Shown here: positions 1 to 7,598 of the stretch, one piece after another
How positions within the stretch are numbered: the first letter of the stretch is position 1
Layout: each line of letters begins with the position of its first letter
Assembly: GCA_020446815.1 (NCBI GenBank)
Contig: JAGRDY010000012.1
Location: forward strand, 1-64,000
DNA from: Paracoccaceae bacterium
Lineage (GTDB): Bacteria; Pseudomonadota; Alphaproteobacteria; Rhodobacterales; Rhodobacteraceae
Direction of reading: 5' to 3'
DNA: 64,000 bases
Position numbers and translations under genes: made by a program
Notes under the pieces: generated by a model
Told to the model about the DNA's origin: nothing
The model's database searches: none
What the model saw: only the letters and a program-made list of their open reading frames with translations

Positions 1-679
1 ACATCGGCGCCTTGGAGGCCTGCGCCTCTTCCACCAGCCGGACGATCCCGGCATAGGTGCTGTCCTTGGCTTCTCGCGTCGCCGTCAGGTCGAACGCCTC
101 GCCCGCGTTGGTCGAGCCGCTCATGGCTTCGGCCCCGCGCGCCAGCCGCACCGGCAGGGGCTCGCCCGTCAGCGCGGAGGTATCGACGAAGGCCGTCTGC
201 GAGGCCACCGTGCCGTCCACAGGCACCACGTCGCCCTGCCGGATCAGCAGGCGATCGCCGGGGGCGATGTCGTCAAGGAGCACCTCCTCGAGCCCGCCGT
301 TCTGGTGCCGGGTCGCGGTCCGGGGCACGCGCGACAGAAGGTCGTGCATCTCTGCCCTCGCGCGCCCTTCGGCGAAGGCTTCGAGGAACGAGCCGCCGGA
401 ATACATCACCGCCACGACCGCCGCCGCCAGCGTCTCGCCGAAGACGAGCGCCGCCGTCATCGAAAGCGCCGCGACGATATCGAGCCCGACCTCGCCGGCG
501 CGCAGGCTGCGCAGGATCTCGACCACCAACGCGGCAAGCGCCGGTGCGACCCCGATGAGCCAGGCGAGGCTCGCCAGGTCGGCCCTGCCGGCGAGCCAGA
601 GCGCCAGCCCCGCGATCAGGCCGGTAGCGGCCAGCAGCAGAATGACGGTCTTGAAGCGATCGGTGCCGGTCTGACCCAT
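1..679 (-). CDS. Heavy-metal P-type ATPase, N-terminal part (cut by window edge)
   Basis: This is the first 226 residues of a heavy-metal-translocating P1B-type ATPase, an inner-membrane cation exporter. The frame stays open to base 1, so the gene runs off the left edge. It starts directly with membrane helices and has no N-terminal CxxC metal-binding domain. A GEVGLDIV helix and the segment MYSGGSFLEAFAEGRA follow, then the actuator domain with the phosphatase loop ALTGEPLPV near residue 170. The CPC/SPC metal-site helix, the DKTG phosphorylation site and the ATP domain lie outside the window, so the metal cannot be inferred. The start is 5 bases after the apbE stop, which suggests co-transcription with the redox genes upstream. 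Confidence 0.9.
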   Translation of the reverse strand, partial: MGQTGTDRFKTVILLLAATGLIAGLALWLAGRADLASLAWLIGVAPALAALVVEILRSLRAGEVGLDIVAALSMTAALVFGETLAAAVVAVMYSGGSFLEAFAEGRARAEMHDLLSRVPRTATRHQNGGLEEVLLDDIAPGDRLLIRQGDVVPVDGTVASQTAFVDTSALTGEPLPVRLARGAEAMSGSTNAGEAFDLTATREAKDSTYAGIVRLVEEAQASKAPM

Positions 680-684
680 GCGGC

Positions 685-1665
685 TCAATGCCCCCTGGCT
701 GTGGTGATCGCCGCGGAGTCTTCGCGAAAAAGCCCCCCGACGCCAATGCCCCGCACACCGCCTGCGACACTACGCAGCAGGAACAGGGCGTCGAGCCCGT
801 GTTGTCTTGCGCGTTCCGCGCCCTTGTCGGGGCCGAGCACCATGAGTGCGGTCGCCCACGCATCCGCCTCGGCGCAGCTTTGGGCCACGACGGTAACCGA
901 GGCGGGCGACGCGATCAACGGTGCGCCGCGGCGCGGGTCCATGGTGTGCGACAGGCGCCGGCCCTGCACATCGACCCAGTGGCGATAGTCACCCGAGGTC
1001 GCCACGGCGGCATCCTCAAGCGCGAGAATGGAATGGGGCGCGCGCCGCCCGACCTCCGGCGCCTCCACCGCGATCGTCCATGCCTCTCCGTTTGGCCGAC
1101 GGCCCGTCGCACGCATCTCGCCGTCAATGCCGACAAGCGTATTGCGGAGCCCGAAATCGCGCAGGGTCTCGGCCAGCCGGTCCACGCCATAGCCTTTGGC
1201 GATGCCGTTGAGGTCGAGCGCGATGGTCGCGGCCTTGCGCACGCGGGCGTCGTCTATTTCCAGCGCCTCATGTGCCGGGCGGCGTGAGGCGGTCATCGCG
1301 GCGCGGATGCCATCCGGCACGGCGTCCCCGGGCCCGAAGCCCCAGGCCGTCACCGCGTCGCCAATGCCGATGTCGAAGGCCCCGCCCGACGCGCGCCCGA
1401 TCTCGAGGCCGAGACGCAGGACCGCGCGCAGCCGTTCGGGCACCGCCACCCACACACCCACCGGTGCCGCGTTGAGCCGCATCAGCGCGCTGCCCGCGTT
1501 CCAGGTGGACATCTGCGCATCCACCTCGTCCACCGCCGCTTGCAGCGCCGCGCGGATCGGGTCCGGGTCGGGGGCCGGTTCCGCGAAGAAAAGCGCGGAC
1601 CAGCGCGTGCCCATGGTCGGGCCGTTCAACGCGATGCGCGCGCTCTCAGTAGACATCTTCGACAT
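685..1665 (-). CDS. apbE: FAD:protein FMN transferase (ApbE)
   Basis: ApbE covalently attaches FMN to Ser/Thr in target proteins using FAD and Mg2+. The 326 residues show the family signatures GPTMGTRW (15-22), DLNGIAKGYGVD (151-162), GIDGEMRATGRR (179-190), SGDYRHW (224-230) and SHTMDPRRG (239-247). The start at 1665 has a strong ribosome site (GGAGGG, 6 bases upstream) and overlaps the end of the upstream flavoreductase gene by 20 bases, implying translational coupling. Unusually, no signal peptide or lipobox is visible, although most ApbE proteins are exported and the likely target next door (DUF2271) has a signal peptide. The protein may act in the cytoplasm, or be exported by a route I cannot see. 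Confidence 0.95.
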   Translation of the reverse strand: MSKMSTESARIALNGPTMGTRWSALFFAEPAPDPDPIRAALQAAVDEVDAQMSTWNAGSALMRLNAAPVGVWVAVPERLRAVLRLGLEIGRASGGAFDIGIGDAVTAWGFGPGDAVPDGIRAAMTASRRPAHEALEIDDARVRKAATIALDLNGIAKGYGVDRLAETLRDFGLRNTLVGIDGEMRATGRRPNGEAWTIAVEAPEVGRRAPHSILALEDAAVATSGDYRHWVDVQGRRLSHTMDPRRGAPLIASPASVTVVAQSCAEADAWATALMVLGPDKGAERARQHGLDALFLLRSVAGGVRGIGVGGLFREDSAAITTARGH

Positions 1666-3853
1666 AACGACCCTCCGCCTTCAGAACCGCGGGCGTGAGC
1701 CCCGATGGCGCGAGGATCTCGGCCAGCGCGTCGGCCACACCCGCCGCCATGTCGCGCCCGCCGCAGACCATCACCCGCGTCCCGTCGCGGACCAGTTGCG
1801 CGATCTGGACCGCATCGCCGCGCAGCGCGTCCTGCACATAATGCGGCCGTGCCCCGCGCGAGATCGCCGTGACCAGCCGGGTCAGACGGCGCTCGTCCTG
1901 CCAGGCGGGCACATCTTCGCCGTAGAGGAAATCGCTTTCGGGATGGCGCATGCCGAAGAAAAGATGGATCGGCCTGCGACGCGCGTTGCCGCGCGTGATC
2001 CCCGCCAGCGGCCCGATGCCGGTTCCGGCGCCGATCAGGATCAAGGGCGCACGGCCCCGACCCGGCCGGAAGCCGGGATTGCGGCGCAAAAAGGCGGTCA
2101 CGGTGTCGCCCGGCTCCAGCGCCGTCAGCTGCCCCGAACACAGACCGCCGGGGTGCTTGCTGACCACGATCTCGACAAAGCCGTCGCGGCGCGCCGAGGC
2201 GAGCGAATAGAGGCGCGGCACCGCGCTGCCCTCGGGCAGGATGCCGATCAGGTCGCCGGCCTGGAACCGGGCAAAGCCCGCCCCGACAAGCCGTTGCCAG
2301 AGCGTCATGCGCGGCAGGGCGAAGCGCAGGATCGCGGTCGGCGCCTGCACCTCGGCGCCGTAGTCGCGGCGTGAAACGAGCGTCAGCCTCTCGGTCGCCG
2401 GCAGCGCAGGCTCGTGCGACAGATCAAGGCCGATGCCGAGGGCCTCCCCAAGGCCGCGACCCCAGCGGGCGAAGTCCTGCGGCGACTGCCGGTCGATCGT
2501 GTCGAGCGGCAGGAGTTCGGGCCAGGCCCTGGCCTTGGCGGCTTGCGCAACCGCCCTGGCGAAGGCGCAATAGGCGGGAAAGCTGCGGTCGCCGAAGCCG
2601 AGCACCGCCAACGGAATGTCCGGCGCGCGGTCAAGCGTGCGCAGCCGGTCGAGAAACCCTTTGGCCGAGGCAGGCGCAGCACCCTCGCCATAGGTCGCGG
2701 CCAGCAGGATGATCCGCTCGGCACCCGCATGGCGTTCAGGAGCGAAACCCGACATCGGGCCGACATGGACGCTCTGCCCGGCCTCCGTCAGTGCCGCGTG
2801 CAGGGTTGCGGCGAAGCCCCAGGTGCTGCCGCCCTCGCTGCCGACAAGCAGGATCGTTTCCGCGCGCCCGGCGGGCGCGTTGCCGCGGATGCGCGGCCGC
2901 CCGCGCCCGCCGGCAAGCCAGACCAGAACACCGGTCGCGCCCATCGCCGGCACGCCAAGGGCCATCAGCCCCAGGACCACGCCCAGCGTCGCCGCCCCCT
3001 GACCGGTGTGCAGCATGTAGACGGTTTCCGTGACGCGCTCCCAACCGGTCGGGTCCGCCCAGGCCAGCAGTGCCCCGGTTCCCTGGTCGAGATAGCCGGT
3101 GCCCCGGTCGGTGCTGAGCGTTAAAACATCCGTGGCGTCGCCGGGATAGGGAAAGCTCAGCTCGCGCAGTTCGGCAACGGGCGTCTGCCGCAGCACGGGC
3201 ATCCGGCCGGGCGCCGCGCCCGTCTCGCCGCTCACCTCGGCGGGGAAGAACGGCATGGCGGCCCCATCAGGGACAAGATCGAAGGTCGAGGCGGTCATCC
3301 ACAAGGCCGTCGCGGATGACAGCACAAGACCCGCCACCGCGATCCGGGCGATTTCGACATGCAGCCGGCCGGCAAGCGGCCCCCGCGCACGCGCGAACCA
3401 GTGCCGCCAGCCGCCCACCCGCCGGGCCACCATCGCCACGCCAAAAAGCGACAGGACCAGCATCGCCGCCGCCCCCGCCGCCATGGCGATGCGGCCCCTG
3501 TCCCCGAGGAACAGGGAGCGGTGGAGGTTGGTGAGCCAGCGCTCGGCAGTGCTCGGATCGGCCGAAACCACACCCTGGCCCGTCGCCGGGTCGATGACGG
3601 CGGCGCCGGGTGCGCCCTGGTCGAACCAGTAGGCGGTGATCCGGCCCGAGGGCGCGCGTCGGATCTGCTCGACGCCCTGATAGGCGGCCTTGATGCGGTC
3701 CGCGAGGGTGGCGACCGTCAGGCCCGGCTCGGCCTGCGGCGCGGCGATCCGCTCGGCCGCCGGAAAGACCGAAAGCGCGGCGCCGCTGAGGCCGAGGATG
3801 GTCACGAGGGCCAGCGCGACAAGCCCCGGCCAGCGGTGAAGTCTGCGCAACAT
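1646..3853 (-). CDS. PepSY membrane - flavodoxin - NADPH reductase fusion
   Basis: This 735-residue fusion should carry electrons from cytoplasmic NADPH across the inner membrane. Residues 1-320 are a PepSY-associated membrane domain with about four helices (10-30, 122-143, 168-188, 286-313) and histidines placed as heme-ligand candidates (H6, H111, H282). Residues 331-480 form a flavodoxin domain (phosphate loop SEGGSTWGF, TYGEG, GFGDRSF). Residues 485-735 form a CysJ-like reductase with RLYSLAS for FAD, GAGTGIGPLAG and VMVCGGRDM for NADPH, and a C-terminal Tyr. Such genes are often annotated as sulfite reductase flavoprotein or PiuB-like. The gene follows the DUF2271 gene by 9 bases and overlaps apbE, so these three very likely work together. 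Confidence 0.93.
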   Translation of the reverse strand: MLRRLHRWPGLVALALVTILGLSGAALSVFPAAERIAAPQAEPGLTVATLADRIKAAYQGVEQIRRAPSGRITAYWFDQGAPGAAVIDPATGQGVVSADPSTAERWLTNLHRSLFLGDRGRIAMAAGAAAMLVLSLFGVAMVARRVGGWRHWFARARGPLAGRLHVEIARIAVAGLVLSSATALWMTASTFDLVPDGAAMPFFPAEVSGETGAAPGRMPVLRQTPVAELRELSFPYPGDATDVLTLSTDRGTGYLDQGTGALLAWADPTGWERVTETVYMLHTGQGAATLGVVLGLMALGVPAMGATGVLVWLAGGRGRPRIRGNAPAGRAETILLVGSEGGSTWGFAATLHAALTEAGQSVHVGPMSGFAPERHAGAERIILLAATYGEGAAPASAKGFLDRLRTLDRAPDIPLAVLGFGDRSFPAYCAFARAVAQAAKARAWPELLPLDTIDRQSPQDFARWGRGLGEALGIGLDLSHEPALPATERLTLVSRRDYGAEVQAPTAILRFALPRMTLWQRLVGAGFARFQAGDLIGILPEGSAVPRLYSLASARRDGFVEIVVSKHPGGLCSGQLTALEPGDTVTAFLRRNPGFRPGRGRAPLILIGAGTGIGPLAGITRGNARRRPIHLFFGMRHPESDFLYGEDVPAWQDERRLTRLVTAISRGARPHYVQDALRGDAVQIAQLVRDGTRVMVCGGRDMAAGVADALAEILAPSGLTPAVLKAEGRYVEDVY

Positions 3854-3862
3854 GGCCCGCCC

Positions 3863-4333
3863 CTACAGGTCGTATCGGAAATTGGCGATGTAGCGGCGGC
3901 CGGCCACGGGCATGCCAGCGCCTTTCGTCGTCAGCGGGACGGCCACTTCGTTCGGGCTGTCGCGCATATCCTCGACGGCGGCGTCGACATGCAGCGTATA
4001 ACCGGCATCGAAAACTGCGTCGGCCAGGTCGAGCGTGATCTCAAGCCTGCGCCCCGCGCCGACACTGGCGCCGGTGATGCCGTCGATCTGGCCCTGATCG
4101 CCGCCGGTGGCGCGATACCAGTCTCTCAGGTGCTCATAATACTTGGACTTGCCGCCGGCCATCCACAGGCTGCCAACATAGGCGCCCGAGGCATCGGTGA
4201 CATAGAGCGCGAGATAGGCGCCGTCGCCGCCGTAGGTGTTCAGGGTCGTGGTCAGCGTCACCGGGCGTGCCAGGGCAAGGCCGGGAAATGTCAGCGCCGT
4301 GCTGAGCGCAAGTGTTGCGAGAAGCGATCTCAT
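3863..4333 (-). CDS. DUF2271 periplasmic protein with flavinylation-like motif
   Basis: This 156-residue protein has a signal peptide (MRSLLATLALSTALTFPGLALA) and matches the DUF2271 pattern (SLWMAGGKSKYYEHLRDW). Residues 84-90 read DGITGAS, which fits the D-G-x-(S/T)-G-A-(S/T) sequence that ApbE modifies in FMN-binding proteins; S90 would be the acceptor. I infer that it is a periplasmic flavin carrier receiving electrons from the adjoining PepSY-flavoreductase. A clear ribosome site (AAGGA) lies 8 bases before the ATG. It is followed 9 bases later by the reductase gene and then apbE. The family assignment is good; the flavin carrier role is inference from motif plus context. Confidence 0.85.
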   Translation of the reverse strand: MRSLLATLALSTALTFPGLALARPVTLTTTLNTYGGDGAYLALYVTDASGAYVGSLWMAGGKSKYYEHLRDWYRATGGDQGQIDGITGASVGAGRRLEITLDLADAVFDAGYTLHVDAAVEDMRDSPNEVAVPLTTKGAGMPVAGRRYIANFRYDL

Positions 4334-4371
4334 TGGATGCGTCCTTGTTCGGGAAGTTGCGGAAGGAAGGT

Positions 4372-4746
4372 TCAGTTCACCTGCACCCTCGGTGCGGTGC
4401 CGGTGCCGAAAAGCCCGTTCTGCGGCGGTCGGGCGGTGGTCGCGGCCGCGGGATTGCGCGGGCGGTGGCGGACGTCGTCATCGTCGTACTCCATCTCGAC
4501 GACCTGAAGCGTCTTCGGATCGAGCCTGGCCTCGATCTCCCGGCCTTCGCGGGTCCGCGCCTCGACCTCGTAGCAGCCGTCGTCGATGTCGATTTCGCGC
4601 ACCGTCCAGCCGTTTTCTTCGGCGACCTTCAACACCGCCTGGCGCGGCTGCCAGTCGGCCTGCGGCACCCGGCAGTCGTCACCGGCAAGCGCCACGCTTG
4701 CGGGAAGGACAGCGAGAAGGGCGAAAAGGGGCAATGTCCGTTTCAT
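4372..4746 (-). CDS. Small periplasmic PepSY-domain protein
   Basis: The 124-residue product has a signal peptide ending at VALA and one PepSY-like module (residues about 22-88): DDCRVPQADWQPRQAV, then GWTVREIDIDDGCYEV, then LDPKTLQVVEMEYDDDD. The module is closely similar to both modules of the protein encoded at 6215-6787, so the two genes are paralogues. Two cysteines (in DDCR and DGCY) are conserved in all three modules and could form a disulfide. The C-terminal 35 residues are low-complexity. PepSY modules are thought to regulate or assemble extracytoplasmic partners; no enzyme activity is predicted. Ribosome site AAGGA precedes the ATG. It lies 38 bases before the DUF2271 gene. Confidence 0.85.
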   Translation of the reverse strand: MKRTLPLFALLAVLPASVALAGDDCRVPQADWQPRQAVLKVAEENGWTVREIDIDDGCYEVEARTREGREIEARLDPKTLQVVEMEYDDDDVRHRPRNPAAATTARPPQNGLFGTGTAPRVQVN

Positions 4747-4822
4747 GGTCTGGTTCCTTGCGGTTGATGTGGTCGATCCGGCGGTGAAGACCGGCGCTTT
4801 CGGCCGGCCTTCGCCGAACGCG

Positions 4823-5428
4823 TCAGTTGCGCGATGCGGGCTTGTGCGGGTTGCCGGCCCCGATCATCGGCACCGGGTGTTCACCGTAAAGCGGCCCCGG
4901 CCCCATCCGGATCGTTGCCGGGTCAGTGGCGGTCGCTTGCGCATGGGCCGCCGAACCGACGAGAAGAGCGGCCGGGTAGAGCACCTCGACATCCCCCGTC
5001 TCGTGCCAGATGATCCGCTCGGCAAGGCGGGCGGCATCCGCCTCTCCGGCCGCTTCGGCGGTCGCGTAAAGTTCGGCGAGCGCGGTAACGAGGGTCACGT
5101 CGCCGTCGTGGAGCTGCGCCAGTTCCGCCTCGATCTGCATACGCCCGGGCAGGTCCGCCCGCGCCGGGCTGTGTCCGGTCGTGGCCGCATCGGCCCAGCC
5201 GAGCAGCGGCAGGACCAGCCGCTCCTGCGCCGCGCTGTGCGGGGCCATGAGCCCGGCCGCGGCACGCGCGGCGGCACCGGTTTCGCCCGGCAGGTCCGCG
5301 GCCCGTTCAAGCTGCGCCTGGAAGTCGGCGTGAACCGCGCCGAGGGCATAGGGGGCCTCGAACGGGGCCGCGACGGCTGGCAGGGCAAGCGCCGACAGGG
5401 CGGCGGCGATGATCGGTTTCGTTTGCAT
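4823..5428 (-). CDS. Secreted hemerythrin-like protein
   Basis: This is a 201-residue protein with a signal peptide (cleavage probably after VAA). It contains spaced H/E motifs resembling a hemerythrin HHE four-helix bundle: VHADF, PHSAAQERLVLPLL, and IIWHETGDVEVLYPAAL; the HExxDxExLYP pattern is the most telling. If correct it would bind a di-iron centre in the periplasm, for O2, NO or iron handling. The C-terminal 35 residues (MGPGPLYGEHPVP...) look disordered. A strong ribosome site (GGAGG) is 6 bases before the ATG. A terminator separates it from cytochrome b561 upstream, so it probably starts the transcript running through PepSY, DUF2271, reductase, apbE and the ATPase. The family call is tentative. 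Confidence 0.6.
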   Translation of the reverse strand: MQTKPIIAAALSALALPAVAAPFEAPYALGAVHADFQAQLERAADLPGETGAAARAAAGLMAPHSAAQERLVLPLLGWADAATTGHSPARADLPGRMQIEAELAQLHDGDVTLVTALAELYATAEAAGEADAARLAERIIWHETGDVEVLYPAALLVGSAAHAQATATDPATIRMGPGPLYGEHPVPMIGAGNPHKPASRN

Positions 5429-5529
5429 GTGAGCCTCCTTTCATCCGATGGACCCACCCTGCCGGCGCGGCCTGAGCGCCGGCTGACGAACCCGCGCGGT
5501 TCGCTTCAGCCGGACGTCAGGAACGAAAA

Positions 5530-5553
5530 GGCCCCGCCGCGACGGGCGGGGCC
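5530..5553 (-). terminator. Rho-independent terminator after cytochrome b561 gene
   Basis: Nine perfect base pairs (GGCCCCGCC / GGCGGGGCC) with a 6-base loop. On the minus strand the hairpin is followed by TTTTCG. It sits 35 bases after the cytochrome b561 stop and before the hemerythrin-like gene, so it divides the redox cluster into two transcription units. Confidence 0.8.
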
Positions 5554-5587
5554 GGCAGACCGGCGCAAGTGGGCCTTGCAAACATGC

Positions 5588-6139
5588 TCAGCGGCGCGCC
5601 GGCAGCATGCGTTGCAAGGTATCATCACGCATCATGTAGTGATGGATGAGGGCGGCGGCCGTGTGCAGGCCGATCAGGTAATACCCGGCGGTTCCGATGA
5701 CCTCGTGAAGCTCTTTGAGCCAGTCGTAAAGCGCCTTGTCCGGCGCGATCAGCGGCGGCAGGTGCAGCCCGAGGAAGACGACCGGCGCGCCCTTGGCACT
5801 TACCGCAAGCCAGCCGAGCAGCGGCATGGTGGCCATGAAGACGTAAAGCGCGACATGAAGCGCCTGCGCCGAAAGCGCCTGCCAGCGCGGCGGCGGCGGC
5901 GTGATGGCAGGCGCGGCACCCGAGATCAGGCGCAGCCCGACGCGCGCCAGCAGCAGAACGAGGACGCCAAGGCCAAGCATGAAATGCCAGAGTTTCAGAT
6001 CGGCCCTCAGGTCACTTCCCTTGGGGGCGATGTCATGCAGGTTGATGGCCGCGTAGACCGCGATCAGCAGCGCCACCATCAGCCAGTGCATGGCGATCGG
6101 CACGGACCCATAGCGGGCAGCGGTATTTTTCAGGGGCAT
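5588..6139 (-). CDS. Cytochrome b561
   Basis: A 183-residue, four-helix inner-membrane di-heme cytochrome b of the b561 family, which passes electrons between the quinone pool and periplasmic acceptors. Helices are visible around residues 14-34, 50-70, 87-108 and 145-168. Candidate heme histidines are H18 (AMHW), the His in LKLWHFML, the one in ALHVALYVF, and those in LKELHEV and GLHTAAAL. I chose the ATG at 6139 because AGAAGGA lies 9 bases upstream; a frame-open extension to 6196 has no ribosome site and poor coding character. It follows the double-PepSY gene by 75 bases and is probably co-transcribed with it. Confidence 0.93.
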   Translation of the reverse strand: MPLKNTAARYGSVPIAMHWLMVALLIAVYAAINLHDIAPKGSDLRADLKLWHFMLGLGVLVLLLARVGLRLISGAAPAITPPPPRWQALSAQALHVALYVFMATMPLLGWLAVSAKGAPVVFLGLHLPPLIAPDKALYDWLKELHEVIGTAGYYLIGLHTAAALIHHYMMRDDTLQRMLPARR

Positions 6140-6214
6140 GATGGTGTTTCCTTCTGAAATGTGCGCGTGCCCCGCAGACGGCGCGATCACGGGCACGATT
6201 CGGGGCGCGCGACA

Positions 6215-6787
6215 TCACTCGGGCGCGGACCCGCCATCCGGTGCGGGAAGCCCGCCCACAGAGTCCCCATCCGTTCCGGCCGGGCCAGGAGCAAGGAACC
6301 GGCCAGGGTCGCCTTCCTCAAACTCATACCCTGTTTCGACTACCGCCAGCGTGGCAGGGTCGAGAGCTATCTCGATCTTGCGGCCCGCGCCGTCGCGGCC
6401 CAGGATTTTATAGCAGCCGTCGTCGATCTTGATGCGCTGCACGGCCCAGCCATTGTGCTTCGCCAGCGTCTGCACCGCCTCGCGCGGCTGCCAGTCGGCC
6501 ATCGGTACGCTGCATTCGCCTTCGCCGAGCTTCAGCTTGATGATCGCCAGCGCCGCGGGATCGAGCCTGGCTTTCAACTTGCGGCCCTCGCTGTCGCGGC
6601 CCCTGACTTCATAGCAGCCGTCGTCGGTCTCGATGCGGGTGACGGTCCAGCCCCTGTCCTTCGCCAGCGCCAGAACCGCCTCGCGCGGCTGCCAGTCGGC
6701 GGCGGGCACGCGGCAATCGTTATCGGCCCGCGCCGCCCCGGCCGTCAGCACCAGCGCAAGCGCGAATGTTGTCAATATCCTTCGCAT
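6215..6787 (-). CDS. Periplasmic protein with two tandem PepSY modules
   Basis: This 190-residue secreted protein (signal peptide MRRILTTFALALVLTAGAARA) has two copies of the same roughly 65-residue PepSY-like module. Copy one begins NDCRVPAADWQPREAV; copy two begins GECSVPMADWQPREAV. Each contains a GW(T/A)V-RI---DDGCY core and ends with LDPA-LA. The C-terminal tail is Gly/Pro-rich. ATG 6787 was chosen because AAAGGA lies 9 bases upstream and a signal peptide follows; the longer open frame to 7030 overlaps the promoter region. It heads a unit with cytochrome b561 and is divergent from the two-component genes. Such PepSY-b561-sensor sets suggest the PepSY protein modulates the cytochrome or the sensor. 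Confidence 0.87.
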   Translation of the reverse strand: MRRILTTFALALVLTAGAARADNDCRVPAADWQPREAVLALAKDRGWTVTRIETDDGCYEVRGRDSEGRKLKARLDPAALAIIKLKLGEGECSVPMADWQPREAVQTLAKHNGWAVQRIKIDDGCYKILGRDGAGRKIEIALDPATLAVVETGYEFEEGDPGRFLAPGPAGTDGDSVGGLPAPDGGSAPE

Positions 6788-6839
6788 CGGCCAAATTCCT
6801 TTCATCGCGACCCTTTGGCCGGTTTTTTCGCAGCGCAAG

Positions 6840-6888
6840 CTGACAGCAGGCTGAAGGCCGCACCTCCCGGCCGTCAGCCCCCTGTCAG
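6840..6888. promoter_or_regulatory. Paired direct-repeat operators between divergent promoters
   Basis: Two OmpR-family-like sites face each other. Site one (6840-6856) is CTGACA-N5-CTGAAG. Site two (6872-6888), read on the minus strand, is CTGACA-N5-CTGACG. The 11-base period within each site is what winged-helix OmpR/PmrA/QseB-type regulators bind as head-to-tail dimers. The location between the response-regulator gene and the PepSY-cytochrome b561 unit suggests that the regulator controls both itself and these targets. Confidence 0.65.
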
Positions 6889-6938
6889 GCAGGGTGTCGA
6901 CAAGCCGGTACGGGGACCGACGAATGGAAAGCGAAGAC

Positions 6939-7598
6939 ATGCGTATCCTGCTGATCGAGGACGACACGGTTCTGGGCACCGCGGTGCGCGACCAGATCGC
7001 CGGGGACGGGCAGTCGGTGGACTGGGTCACGCGGCTTGACGCGGCGGGCGATGCGATGGCGGGTGCGGCCTATGACCTTGTGCTGCTCGACCTGATGCTG
7101 CCCGACGGGCGCGGCATCGGCTTCCTGAAGCGCTTGCGCGCGCGGGGTGACGTGACGCCGGTCATCATCCTCACCGCGCTCGACCAGGTCACCGACCGGA
7201 TCGAGGGGCTGAATGCCGGGGCCGACGACTATCTGGTCAAACCCTTCGATCTGGCCGAGCTTACGGCGCGCATCGGCTCTGTCGCGCGGCGCTATGCCGG
7301 CAATCCGAACCCGATCGTCACGCATGGGCCGTTCGACATCGACCTGGCCGCACGCTCGGTCCGCCGCGACGGCAAGCCGGTGCATCTGACGGCCCGCGAA
7401 TGGGCACTTTTCGAGGCGTTCCTGGCGCGGCCCGGGCAACTGCTTTCCAAGCTGCAGCTCGAGGAAAAGCTCTATGCCTTCGATGCCGAGGTCGGAAGCA
7501 ACACCATCGAGGTCCATGTCAGCCGCCTGCGCAAGAAGCTGGGCGCCGGCGTGATCGAGACCGAACGCGGGCTCGGCTATCGGCTGGGCCGGCCATGA
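6939..7598 (+). CDS. OmpR-family response regulator
   Basis: A 219-residue DNA-binding response regulator. The receiver domain is at 1-115 with acidic pair E7/D8-D9, phospho-acceptor D51 (VLLDLMLPDG), and the Lys in DDYLVKPFD. The C-terminal winged helix (about 125-219) has HLTAREWALFEAFLA and the EVHVSRLRKKLG recognition helix. Family-typical MRILLIEDD fixes the likely start at 6939; an alternative ATG at 6924 (MESED) is preceded by GGGGA, and a GTG at 6894 would overlap the operator spacing. Its stop overlaps the kinase start by 4 bases (ATGA). By order and context it resembles QseB/PmrA-type regulators; the inducing signal is unknown. Confidence 0.93.
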   Translation: MRILLIEDDTVLGTAVRDQIAGDGQSVDWVTRLDAAGDAMAGAAYDLVLLDLMLPDGRGIGFLKRLRARGDVTPVIILTALDQVTDRIEGLNAGADDYLVKPFDLAELTARIGSVARRYAGNPNPIVTHGPFDIDLAARSVRRDGKPVHLTAREWALFEAFLARPGQLLSKLQLEEKLYAFDAEVGSNTIEVHVSRLRKKLGAGVIETERGLGYRLGRP

